From Arthrobacter sp. U41 (GTDB lineage: Bacteria; Actinomycetota; Actinomycetes; Actinomycetales; Micrococcaceae), in NCBI RefSeq assembly GCF_001750145.1, contig NZ_CP015732.1:1922001-1986000 (forward strand): a stretch of DNA of 64,000 nucleotides, read 5' to 3'. The notes beneath the pieces were generated by a model. The model was not told the DNA's origin. It was given only the letters and a program-made list of their open reading frames with translations, and did no database searches. Of the stretch, positions 8,266 through 16,293 are shown in pieces. Position 1 is the first letter of the stretch; every line of letters begins with the position of its first letter. The position numbers and the translations under genes are program-made.

Positions 8266-10467
8266 ATGGCCAATCACCAGAACGCTGCAGTCCTTTCCGC
8301 TTTGCCTCCCGCTGAGGCCGCCGGTACTGCCGGGGGCGCCGGGACCCGGGAGCAGGCCCAGGAAGTGCTGCGCGAACTGGTCGGGCACCCGGAGGCGCAG
8401 TTCCATGACGGCCAGTTCGAAGCCATCGAGGCCCTCGTCGACGGCGGCCGGCGGGCCCTCGTTGTGCAGCGCACCGGCTGGGGCAAGTCGGCCGTGTACT
8501 TTGTCTCGTCCCTGCTGCTGCGGCGCCGCGGCGCCGGCCCGACCCTGATTGTGTCCCCGCTGCTGGCCCTCATGCGTGACCAGGTTGCCGCCGCCGCGCG
8601 GGCCGGGGTCCGCGCGGTGGCCATCAACTCCGCCAACCAGCTGGACTGGGACACCGTCCGCGAACAGCTTGCGGCGGACGAGGTCGATGTCCTGCTGGTC
8701 TCGCCGGAGCGCCTCACCAACCCCTCATTCCGCGAGAACCAGCTCCCGGAACTGATCCGCCGCACCGGGCTCCTGGTCATCGACGAGGCGCACTGCATCT
8801 CGGACTGGGGCCACGATTTCCGTCCCGACTACCGGCGCATCGCGGACCTGATCACCCAGTTGCCGGATACCGTTCCGGTCCTGGCCACCACCGCCACCGC
8901 CAACTCCCGGGTGGTCCACGACATCGAGGAGCAGCTGGGCGCCGGAGTGCTGACGATCCGCGGCGCCCTGGGCCGTGAATCGCTCCGGCTGGGTGTGCTG
9001 AGCCTGCCGGACTCCCGGGACCGGCTCGGCTGGTTGCTCACGCACCTCAAGGACCTGCCCGGCAGCGGAATCATTTACACGCTGACTGTTTCCGCGGCCG
9101 AAGACACCGCCAGGCTGCTGGCCGAAGCCGGACACGAGGTGCTCGCCTACACCGGACGCACCGACCCCGCGGACCGCGAACGAGCCGAGCAGCTCCTCAA
9201 GGACAACCAGGTCAAGGCGCTCGTCGCCACCTCCGCCCTTGGCATGGGCTTCGACAAACCGGACCTCGGTTTTGTGGTGCACCTTGGGGCGCCATCCTCT
9301 CCCGTGGCCTACTACCAGCAGGTGGGCCGTGCCGGCCGTGGCGCCGCCAACGCCGACGTGCTGCTGCTGCCCGGCTCCGAGGACCGCGATATCTGGCAGT
9401 ACTTCGCGACCGCATCGATGCCCTCGGAGCAGAAGGCCGGTGCGGTGCTGACCGCGCTCGCCGAGGCGGGGACCGCCGTGTCCACGGTGGCGCTTGAAGC
9501 GCGCGTGGACCTGCGCAGGACGCCGCTGGAGCTGCTGTTGAAGGTGCTGGCGGTCGACGGCGCCGTGGAGCGGGTGGGCGGGGGCTGGCGGGCCACCGGC
9601 CAGCCGTGGAACTACGACGCCGAGCGCTACAGCCGGATCGCGGAGGCCCGGGTGGACGAGCAGGACTCCATGGTGATCTATCAGGACACCGCCGGCTGCC
9701 GGATGGAATACATCACCTCGGTCCTGGACGACGAGACCGCCCACGCCTGCGGCCGCTGCGACAACTGCGCCGGACAGTGGTTCCCGGCAGACATTGCCGC
9801 CTCGGCCACCGAAGCCGCCGGCCAGACGCTGAGCCGCGCCGGGGTACCCCTGGAACCCCGGCTGCAGTGGCCCAGCGGCATGGACCGGCTGGGCGTGCCG
9901 GTGAAGGGCAAGATCAAACCCGAAGAAAACGTCGCGCACGGCCGGGCGCTGGCACGGCTCACCGACCTGGGCTGGGGCGGCGCCCTGCGCGAAGCCTTCG
10001 CCGCCGGAGCCCCCGACCGCGCGGTGGACCCGGGCATGCTGCAGGCCTGTGTCCAGGTGCTGCGCGAGTGGGGCGCCGGGGACGCCCGCACCCCCGGCTG
10101 GAGCGGGGCAGGCCGGCCCGCCGCCATCATCAGCGTCCCGTCCCGTGGCAAACCGGCCCTGGTGGACTCGCTGGCCCGGGGCATCTCGGAGATCGGCCGG
10201 ATCCCGTACCTGGGGCAGCTGCAGCTGGAGCACGGCGGACCGACCGGCGGGCGCGGCGGCAACAGCGCCTACCGTCTTGCCGGGGTCTGGGAACGCCTCG
10301 TGGTCGGACCGGAGCTGGAAGCAGCCCTGGCCGGGACCCAGGGCCAGAGCGTGATGCTCATCGACGATCTGGTCGACAGCCGCTGGACCGTGACCGTCGC
10401 CGGCCGTGCCCTCAGGCTTGCGGGCGCCGGGGCGGTGCTGCCGCTGGTGCTGGGCCAGGCCGGCTGA
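8266..10467 (+). CDS. recQ: RecQ-family ATP-dependent DNA helicase with phosphoribosyltransferase-like C-terminus
   Basis: A 733-residue superfamily 2 3'-5' DNA helicase for repair and recombination. Walker A is RTGWGKS (69-75), the Walker B DEAH box is at 173-176 followed by CISDWGHDFRPDY, motif III is TATA, and motif VI is QQVGRAGR. Four cysteines (478, 495, 498, 501) form the RecQ zinc site. No HRDC domain is apparent. Instead, the last 250 residues end in VMLIDDLVDSRWT (696-708) and an ALRLAGAGAV helix, resembling the PRPP-binding motif of type I phosphoribosyltransferases. The start is the ATG at 8266, after removing 37 unlikely upstream codons. The last 56 bases overlap the convergent MFS gene. 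Confidence 0.9.
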   Translation: MANHQNAAVLSALPPAEAAGTAGGAGTREQAQEVLRELVGHPEAQFHDGQFEAIEALVDGGRRALVVQRTGWGKSAVYFVSSLLLRRRGAGPTLIVSPLLALMRDQVAAAARAGVRAVAINSANQLDWDTVREQLAADEVDVLLVSPERLTNPSFRENQLPELIRRTGLLVIDEAHCISDWGHDFRPDYRRIADLITQLPDTVPVLATTATANSRVVHDIEEQLGAGVLTIRGALGRESLRLGVLSLPDSRDRLGWLLTHLKDLPGSGIIYTLTVSAAEDTARLLAEAGHEVLAYTGRTDPADRERAEQLLKDNQVKALVATSALGMGFDKPDLGFVVHLGAPSSPVAYYQQVGRAGRGAANADVLLLPGSEDRDIWQYFATASMPSEQKAGAVLTALAEAGTAVSTVALEARVDLRRTPLELLLKVLAVDGAVERVGGGWRATGQPWNYDAERYSRIAEARVDEQDSMVIYQDTAGCRMEYITSVLDDETAHACGRCDNCAGQWFPADIAASATEAAGQTLSRAGVPLEPRLQWPSGMDRLGVPVKGKIKPEENVAHGRALARLTDLGWGGALREAFAAGAPDRAVDPGMLQACVQVLREWGAGDARTPGWSGAGRPAAIISVPSRGKPALVDSLARGISEIGRIPYLGQLQLEHGGPTGGRGGNSAYRLAGVWERLVVGPELEAALAGTQGQSVMLIDDLVDSRWTVTVAGRALRLAGAGAVLPLVLGQAG

Positions 10468-11878
10468 CCTCGGCTCCCGCGTGCCGGGGCAGCATCAGGC
10501 TGTCCAGGGTGCTCAGGAGCATAACCACCGCGATCGCGAGGAACGCCGCGCGGTACGCCGCTGCCGCAGCACCTCCCAGTAGCGGTCCGCTGGCCTCGTA
10601 AACCCGGATCAGCAAGGCCCCGATGGCGATCCCGGCTGCCGTCGCAAGCTGCACCAGCGTGGCGGACACGGCGTTGGCCGACGGCAGCTGGGCGGGAACG
10701 ACGTCGGCGTACTGCACCGAGGCGTAGGCCGAGAAACCGATGGACCGGAAGGCGCCGCTGGCTACAAGCAGTGCGAAAATCAGCGGCTCCGGGGTGCCGG
10801 CGTCGAGCAGGGCGCACAGCGCGAAGGTGGCCGCCGAGGCTAGGGACGCGAAGACCAGCACCGGTTTGAAGCCGAAGCGCCGGATCAGCGGTGTCGTGGC
10901 CGGTTTGATCCCGATATTGCCGATGAACACTGCCGCGACGAGGACCCCGGCGTGCAGCGGATCCCAGCCGAAGCCGTTCTGGAACATCAGCGGCAGCAGG
11001 AAGGGCATGGCACTGATGGTCAGGCGGTAGATGAAGCCGCCGGTCGCCGTGGCGCGGAACGTCCGGGTGGAGAAGACGCCGAGATCAAACAAGGGGAAAC
11101 GGGCACGCCGCATCCACCAGACGGCCGTGCCGAGGAACAGCAGCCCTGCGGCGCTGCCGATGGCCGCCCAGGCGCCGGATTCGCGGCCGCCGGCCAGCTC
11201 CAGGCCCACCACGACGGGCCCCACGCCCAGGGTCGTGAAGGCAAGCCCCAGCCAGTCCAGGCGGCGGGTGCGGTCCCCGGGGGCGGCCGGGACCAGCCGC
11301 AGCGCCGCGAGGAACGCCGCGAGCCCCAGCGGGAGGTTGATCAGGAAGATCCAGTGCCAGGACAGGAACGTGGTGAGCGCGCCGCCCACCAGCGGAGCCA
11401 GCACGGGCGCCAGCAGCCCGGGCCACACCAGGTACGCCGTGGCGCGGAGCAGGTCCTTCTTTGCCGTTCCGCGGAGCACCACGAGGGTGCCCACCGGGAC
11501 CATCATGGCGGCGCCCGCGCCCTGCAGCACCCGGCTCAGGGTCAGCATGGCCAGGTCCTGGCTGAGCGCGCACAGCAGCGAGGCCACAGTGAACGTCGCA
11601 ATGGCCAGGCAGAACACCCGCCGCGCCCCGAGCCGTTCGGCCAGCCAGCCGCTGAGCGGAATGCCCATCGCCACCGTCATCAGGTAGGCGGTCATGGTGA
11701 TGTTGACGTCCGCCGACGGGATGGAGAAGTCCGCCGCGATGCTGGGGATCGCCGTGGTCAGGACGGTGCCGTCCAGGAACTCCATAAAGAACGTCGCAGC
11801 AACCAGCAAAGCCAGCCGCGGGCTCCATTTGTCCCCGGCGGTGCTGGGAGCTGGCCGGGGCGGCGAAGGCTCACTCAT
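10412..11878 (-). CDS. MFS drug/proton antiporter, DHA2-like
   Basis: A 488-residue inner-membrane permease with roughly 12-14 hydrophobic segments. It begins with an EFLDGTVLTTAIPSIAADF segment typical of EmrB/QacA-type exporters and has the cytoplasmic loop motif GWLAERLGARR between TM2 and TM3. The C-terminal tail is Ala/Pro/Arg-rich and its coding region runs 56 bp into the 3' end of recQ on the other strand. It starts 15 bases after the CrtI-like oxidoreductase, so the two are probably one operon. The substrate is unknown; toxic organic compounds are the family norm. Confidence 0.85.
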   Translation of the reverse strand: MSEPSPPRPAPSTAGDKWSPRLALLVAATFFMEFLDGTVLTTAIPSIAADFSIPSADVNITMTAYLMTVAMGIPLSGWLAERLGARRVFCLAIATFTVASLLCALSQDLAMLTLSRVLQGAGAAMMVPVGTLVVLRGTAKKDLLRATAYLVWPGLLAPVLAPLVGGALTTFLSWHWIFLINLPLGLAAFLAALRLVPAAPGDRTRRLDWLGLAFTTLGVGPVVVGLELAGGRESGAWAAIGSAAGLLFLGTAVWWMRRARFPLFDLGVFSTRTFRATATGGFIYRLTISAMPFLLPLMFQNGFGWDPLHAGVLVAAVFIGNIGIKPATTPLIRRFGFKPVLVFASLASAATFALCALLDAGTPEPLIFALLVASGAFRSIGFSAYASVQYADVVPAQLPSANAVSATLVQLATAAGIAIGALLIRVYEASGPLLGGAAAAAYRAAFLAIAVVMLLSTLDSLMLPRHAGAEVSRPGPAPAAAPPRRPQA

Positions 11879-11893
11879 CCGGGGTTGCCAGGC

Positions 11894-13543
11894 TCAGCCC
11901 CGGGAGGCGCGGCCGGTGTCAGGCCGGCCGGACTCGAGGACCGCCATGGCCGCGTTGTGCCCGCCGATGGCACTGACGGCGCCGCCGCGCCGGGCACCGG
12001 AGCCGCAGAGCAGGATCCGCGGGTCATCCGTCGCGACGCCCCAGCGCTGCGCCGGGGTGTCCAGCGGCGCGTCGTCCTCGACGAAGGGCCAGTCGAGGCC
12101 GCCGTGGAAGATGTTGCCGCGCGGCATGCCGACCGCCCGCTCGATGTCCAGGGTCGTTTTCGTTTCGATGCAGGGCCGGCCGTCCGGGCCGCTCAGCAGC
12201 AGCTCCTCGATGGGTTCGGCCAGGACCGAGTTCAGCGATTTCAGGACGGCCGCCTGCAGTTCGGCCCGGCGCTGGTCATTGTTTTCCGCGGTGATCAGCC
12301 GGTCCGGGACGTGCAGGCCGAACACGGTGAGGGTCTGCGCGCCGGCGGCCTGCAGTTCCGGGGACAGGATGCTGGGATCCGTGAGGGAGTGGCAGTAGAT
12401 CTCGCAGGGCAGCGGATCGGGGATGGTGCCGGCGGCGGCGGCGAGGTAGGCGGCGTCGAGCTGAGACCAGGTCTCGTTGATGTGGAAGGTCCCGCCGAAG
12501 GCCGCTTCCGGGCTGACAGTCCGGTCCAGCAGCCGGGGCAGGCGGGTCAGCAGCAGGTTCACCTTGACCTGCGCACCCTCCCGGAGGTGGTTCGGGTTCT
12601 TCGTGGCGGGCGGTGCCTGCGTGGGAGCGCCGCTGGCAGCGTCGGAGCCCCTGAGCCGGTCCAGCACCACCGGGGCCACGTTGGCGAGGATCCAGGACGC
12701 GGCGGCCGTGTGCTCTGCGCCGTTGTGGCGGTAGCGGACCTCGCCTCCCGGGCGGACGGCGGTGACGTCCGCGGAGGTCAGAATCGTTGCCCCGGCCTCG
12801 CGGGCGGCCCGTTCCAGTTCCCCGGAGACGGCGCCCATGCCGCCGACGGGCACGTCCCAGTCGCCCGTTCCGCCGCCGACCAGGTGGTACAGGAAGCAGA
12901 TGTTCTGCTGCAGATCCTCGTCGCCGGCCCGGGCGAAGGTCCCGATCAGGGCATCGGTGAGCACCACGCCCCGGACCAGGTCGTGCCGGAGTTCCGCGGC
13001 GATGGTGTCCCCGATGGGCCGTTCCGTGATGGCGTCCCAGGCCTGCCCCGCACCGGCGCGCGCCGCGAGATTCCTCGCCTCGGAGCGGGTCGGCAGCGGG
13101 GAGGTCATGGTCGGCCAGAGGGCTTCGGTGAGTTTGCGGCAGCCGGTGTAGAAGTCGGCGAAGGCCTGGAATTCGCCGTCGGCAGCCCCGACCGCGGCAA
13201 AGGACGCCGCAGTGGCTGACGCATCCCCGTTGTCGATCAGCAGGGCTTTGGTGCCGTCGTGCGGGTCGGGCGTGTAGGACGAGTACCGGCGCCGCGCCAG
13301 CCGGATGTGCAGGCCCAGGTCGTCAATGACCTGCTGCGGCAGGAGGCTCACGAGGTAGGAATAGCGCGAGAGGCGCGCGTCGACGCCGTCGAACGCCTGC
13401 GCGGACACCGCGGCGCCGCCGGGCTGCTCAAGCTTCTCCAGCAGCAGGACCTTCAGGCCCGCTTTGGACAGGTACGCTGCCGCGGCCAGGCCGTTGTGGC
13501 CGCCGCCTACGATGATCGCGTCAAACTCGGTGTTCCTTGACAT
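11894..13543 (-). CDS. Phytoene desaturase-like FAD-dependent oxidoreductase (CrtI/PYROXD2 type)
   Basis: A 549-residue flavoprotein. The N-terminal dinucleotide fold is IIVGGGHNGLAAAAYLSKAGLKV (glycines 13-15 and 18), followed by EKLEQPGGAA. A C-terminal FAD segment, LLCGSGARRGGAVSAIGGHNAA, is typical of the CrtI/amine-oxidase superfamily. No other carotenoid gene is nearby, so it is more likely one of the PYROXD2-like members of unknown substrate than a true phytoene desaturase. It is cotranscribed with the downstream MFS exporter (15-base gap). Confidence 0.82.
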   Translation of the reverse strand: MSRNTEFDAIIVGGGHNGLAAAAYLSKAGLKVLLLEKLEQPGGAAVSAQAFDGVDARLSRYSYLVSLLPQQVIDDLGLHIRLARRRYSSYTPDPHDGTKALLIDNGDASATAASFAAVGAADGEFQAFADFYTGCRKLTEALWPTMTSPLPTRSEARNLAARAGAGQAWDAITERPIGDTIAAELRHDLVRGVVLTDALIGTFARAGDEDLQQNICFLYHLVGGGTGDWDVPVGGMGAVSGELERAAREAGATILTSADVTAVRPGGEVRYRHNGAEHTAAASWILANVAPVVLDRLRGSDAASGAPTQAPPATKNPNHLREGAQVKVNLLLTRLPRLLDRTVSPEAAFGGTFHINETWSQLDAAYLAAAAGTIPDPLPCEIYCHSLTDPSILSPELQAAGAQTLTVFGLHVPDRLITAENNDQRRAELQAAVLKSLNSVLAEPIEELLLSGPDGRPCIETKTTLDIERAVGMPRGNIFHGGLDWPFVEDDAPLDTPAQRWGVATDDPRILLCGSGARRGGAVSAIGGHNAAMAVLESGRPDTGRASRG

Positions 13544-13663
13544 GGGCTAATCCTGCCACCCGGGCCGCGGTAAGGCGTCCGGTGTCCGGCACCCGGACGG
13601 GCGCGGCGGCACAGCTCCGGACATGCCCGCACCTGGCGCCCCGCCAAGGTCCCCGGGGTACGC

Positions 13664-13690
13664 AAAAGGCCCCGGTCCAGGACCGGGGCC
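13664..13690 (-). terminator. Terminator of tRNA-Ser(GCT)
   Basis: GGCCCCGGTCC and GGACCGGGGCC are separated by one base, with TTTT following on the minus strand just below the tRNA gene. Confidence 0.75.
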
Positions 13691-13695
13691 AAACG

Positions 13696-13783
13696 CGGAG
13701 ACGGGGGGATTTGAACCCCCGGTGGAGTTGTGCCCCACACTTCATTAGCAGTGAAGCCCATTCGGCCGCTCTGGCACGTCTCC
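13696..13783 (-). tRNA. tRNA-Ser (anticodon GCT)
   Basis: An 88-nt class II tRNA with a long variable arm. The acceptor stem is GGAGACG/CGTCTCC with discriminator G. The anticodon stem CTTCA/TGAAG encloses CTGCTAA, giving anticodon GCT. The T-loop is TTCAAAT. Confidence 0.95.
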
Positions 13784-13839
13784 AAATGCTAGTAACTAGC
13801 CAACCAAGGATACGCAGAAGGGGCCATGCAGTGCAAAAC

Positions 13840-13908
13840 GAGCAACGCGGGGTCACTTCGCGCCCATGGTGGGGCCGCGGATGGGCCGTAGGTGACCCCG
13901 CGTTGCTC
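13840..13908. repeat. 69-bp palindrome, family B copy 1
   Basis: Outer arms GAGCAACGCGGGGTCAC and GTGACCCCGCGTTGCTC are perfect (17 bp). An inner pair GCCCAT/ATGGGC is nested in the same hairpin. It lies between tRNA-Ser and the prolyl oligopeptidase gene, which run in the same direction. A second copy with the same CGCGGGGTCAC arm and the same inner pair is at 46187-46243. Confidence 0.85.
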
Positions 13909-13931
13909 CAATGGGCGGGTGTTCCGGCGGG

Positions 13932-16172
13932 TCAGGCGTCCCGGCCGGCCAGCGCGCGCCAGAGGAAGTGCTGGCTGCGGCTCTGCAGGGCCGCGGCCTG
14001 GCGGTTGTCCGAGGCGCCGGCATGGCCGCCTTCCAGTGCCTCGTGGAACCAGACGTTGGGGATGCCCATCGCCTGCATCCGGGCGGCCATCTTGCGCGCC
14101 TGCACCGGGCCCACGCGGTCGTCCGAGGTGGCCGTCCAGATGAACGTCTCCGGGTAGTCCACCCCGTCCTTGAGCAGGTGGTAGGGGGAGAACGTCTTGA
14201 TGAACTCCCACTGCTCGGGCACATCAGGGTCGCCGTATTCGGCGATCCAGGAGTGGCCGGCGGAGAGCTTGGTGTAGCGGCGCATGTCCAGCAGGGGGAC
14301 CCCGCAGGAGACGGCGCCGAAGAGTTCCGGATACGTGGTGAGCATGTTCCCCACCAGCAGGCCGCCGTTGGACCCGCCCACGCAGCCGAGCCGCTCGCGG
14401 GACGTCACGCCGCGGGAAATCAGGTCCGCCGCCACGGCGGCGAAATCCTCGTAGGCCCGGTGCCGCTTGTCCTGCAGGGCTGCGCGGTGCCACGAGGGGC
14501 CGTATTCGCCGCCGCCGCGGATGTTGGCCACGACGTAGACCCCGCCGCGGGTGTGCGGGACATCCCCCTGGCGCCCGGCGGATTCCCCGGTCCGCCGTTC
14601 CAGCCAGGCGCGGCCGATTGCGCCGCTGTAGGCCGGGGTCCGCGAAATCTCGAAGCCGCCGTAGCCGGACAGCTGCGTGGGGTTCTGGCCGTCCAGCACC
14701 AGGTGCTTGGACGCCACCTGGAAATACGGCACCCGGGTGCCGTCCTTGGACACGGCAAAGTGCTGCTGGACCTCATAGGCCTCGTCATCGAAGAACGACG
14801 GCGAGGACCGGACCACCTCGTGGGTGCTGTCCACGCCGCCCCCGGCGGCGCGCTTCAGGGTGCCACGGGTGAGCGTGCCCGGCGTGGTGAAACCGGTGGC
14901 CACAAGCCAGAAGTCGTTCCCCGCGCCGGGAGCCTCCGTCTCGGCCACCGGAGCGGCGCCGTCGGTGCCGTCATCGTCCGTGCCGCGGGCGTCGTCCTCG
15001 TCGTCGACGGCGTAGGCGGTGACGTCGTGCAGCGGCGGGCAGGCCTCCAGCACGGTGGCGGCCCAGGCAGCGTCGGTCCCGGGCTGCTGCGGATCGAGGA
15101 CCCGGATCTCCGAGGAGACGTCACGCAGCAGGTTCAGCAGCAGGAAGTCCCGCGTCCAGCTCCAGGACTGCAGGGAGGTGTGCTCATCCGGGGCGAACAA
15201 CACGGACAGTTCCCGGCCGCCGGCCAGGAAATCCTCGAAGTCGGCCGCGAGCAGGGACCCGGCCGGGTGGGTGGTTCCGCCGGTGGTCCAGTCCTTCTGC
15301 GGCCGGAACAGCAGCCAGCCGCGGTGCGAGCTAAGGTTTACGTCCGCGGGGACGTCGATCTGCACCCACCGTCCGTCGCGCAGCACCGCGGTGGTCTTCT
15401 CGAAGAAGCTGATCCAGTCGACGGCAAAGGTCCGCTCGAAGCCCGGGGTGGAGTCGTGCGCCACGAGCGCCATCATGTGGTCCTCGGGGATTTCGAAGAG
15501 CCGTTCCGCCGTGGCCAGGGAGCCGCCGCGGTGAAGCTTGACGCCGGTCCGGGCGTAGGAGGATGTGGTGCTGGGCAGTCCCTCGGCCGTGGAGGCCACC
15601 AGCAGCGTGTCGGCGTCGAGCCAGGAGACGTTGCCCTTCGCTGTGGGCAGGTCAAAGCCGCCGGCCGCAGGGTCAACGAAGCTGCGGGACTCGACGTCGA
15701 ACTCGCGGTAGCGGTTTGCATCGCCGCCGTCGGGGGAGAGGGCCAGCAGGGCACGCCGGTGCGGCTCGCCTTCGGCCGGGCGCAGGAAGTTGGCGCCATG
15801 GAAAACCCATTCCTCGCCTTCGGCCGCGGCCAGCGCGTCCACATCCAGCAGCAGGTCCCACTCGGGTGATCCGCCGCGGTAGCTGTCCCAGCTGGTCCGG
15901 CGCCACAGGCCCTTGGGGTTCTCCCGGTCCTTCCAGAAGTTGTAGTACCAGTCGCCGTGCTTGCCCACCATGGCGATCCGGTCGGTGGAGTCCAGCACCT
16001 CCAGGATGCTCTCTTCCAGGTGGGCGTATTCCGCGTCCTCCAGAAGCTCCTCGGTGCGGGCGTTTTGCTCCCGGACCCAGGCAAGCTGTTCCTCGCCACA
16101 GATCTCCTCGAGCCAGATGTTCTCGTCGACGGGTTCGGGGGCGGGAGGGGGCGCAGCTTCAGCGGTGGTCAT
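13932..16172 (-). CDS. Prolyl oligopeptidase (S9A family serine peptidase)
   Basis: A 746-residue cytosolic peptidase cleaving after proline in short peptides. The N-terminal half is the beta-propeller; the C-terminal alpha/beta-hydrolase domain carries the triad. Nucleophile Ser601 is in GGSNGG, Asp684/685 in TSDDRVGP, and His717 in EGGHAG. No signal peptide. I use the ATG at 16172, with GGATGG in front, in place of a TTG four codons upstream. The gene faces away from the FAD/NAD(P)-binding protein gene across about 120 bases. Confidence 0.92.
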   Translation of the reverse strand: MTTAEAAPPPAPEPVDENIWLEEICGEEQLAWVREQNARTEELLEDAEYAHLEESILEVLDSTDRIAMVGKHGDWYYNFWKDRENPKGLWRRTSWDSYRGGSPEWDLLLDVDALAAAEGEEWVFHGANFLRPAEGEPHRRALLALSPDGGDANRYREFDVESRSFVDPAAGGFDLPTAKGNVSWLDADTLLVASTAEGLPSTTSSYARTGVKLHRGGSLATAERLFEIPEDHMMALVAHDSTPGFERTFAVDWISFFEKTTAVLRDGRWVQIDVPADVNLSSHRGWLLFRPQKDWTTGGTTHPAGSLLAADFEDFLAGGRELSVLFAPDEHTSLQSWSWTRDFLLLNLLRDVSSEIRVLDPQQPGTDAAWAATVLEACPPLHDVTAYAVDDEDDARGTDDDGTDGAAPVAETEAPGAGNDFWLVATGFTTPGTLTRGTLKRAAGGGVDSTHEVVRSSPSFFDDEAYEVQQHFAVSKDGTRVPYFQVASKHLVLDGQNPTQLSGYGGFEISRTPAYSGAIGRAWLERRTGESAGRQGDVPHTRGGVYVVANIRGGGEYGPSWHRAALQDKRHRAYEDFAAVAADLISRGVTSRERLGCVGGSNGGLLVGNMLTTYPELFGAVSCGVPLLDMRRYTKLSAGHSWIAEYGDPDVPEQWEFIKTFSPYHLLKDGVDYPETFIWTATSDDRVGPVQARKMAARMQAMGIPNVWFHEALEGGHAGASDNRQAAALQSRSQHFLWRALAGRDA

Positions 16173-16293
16173 TTTTCCATCCAAGCAACATCAGCGTGCC
16201 GGTAGCAAGTCACGCCGGGGGCCAGCGCGGAGCCCGCACCAGATGCGCCGGGCCGGTCCGGGCTGCGGGCCGGTTGCGGATACGCTGGATGCC

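Noticed and set aside
11894..13543. Carotenoid biosynthesis cluster
   Set aside because: The CrtI-like gene has no crtE, crtB or cyclase neighbour; its partner is an MFS exporter.
13784..13931. Family B palindrome as rho-independent terminator of tRNA-Ser
   Set aside because: The tRNA is transcribed away from it and has its own terminator at 13664-13690. The palindrome lies upstream of the tRNA.
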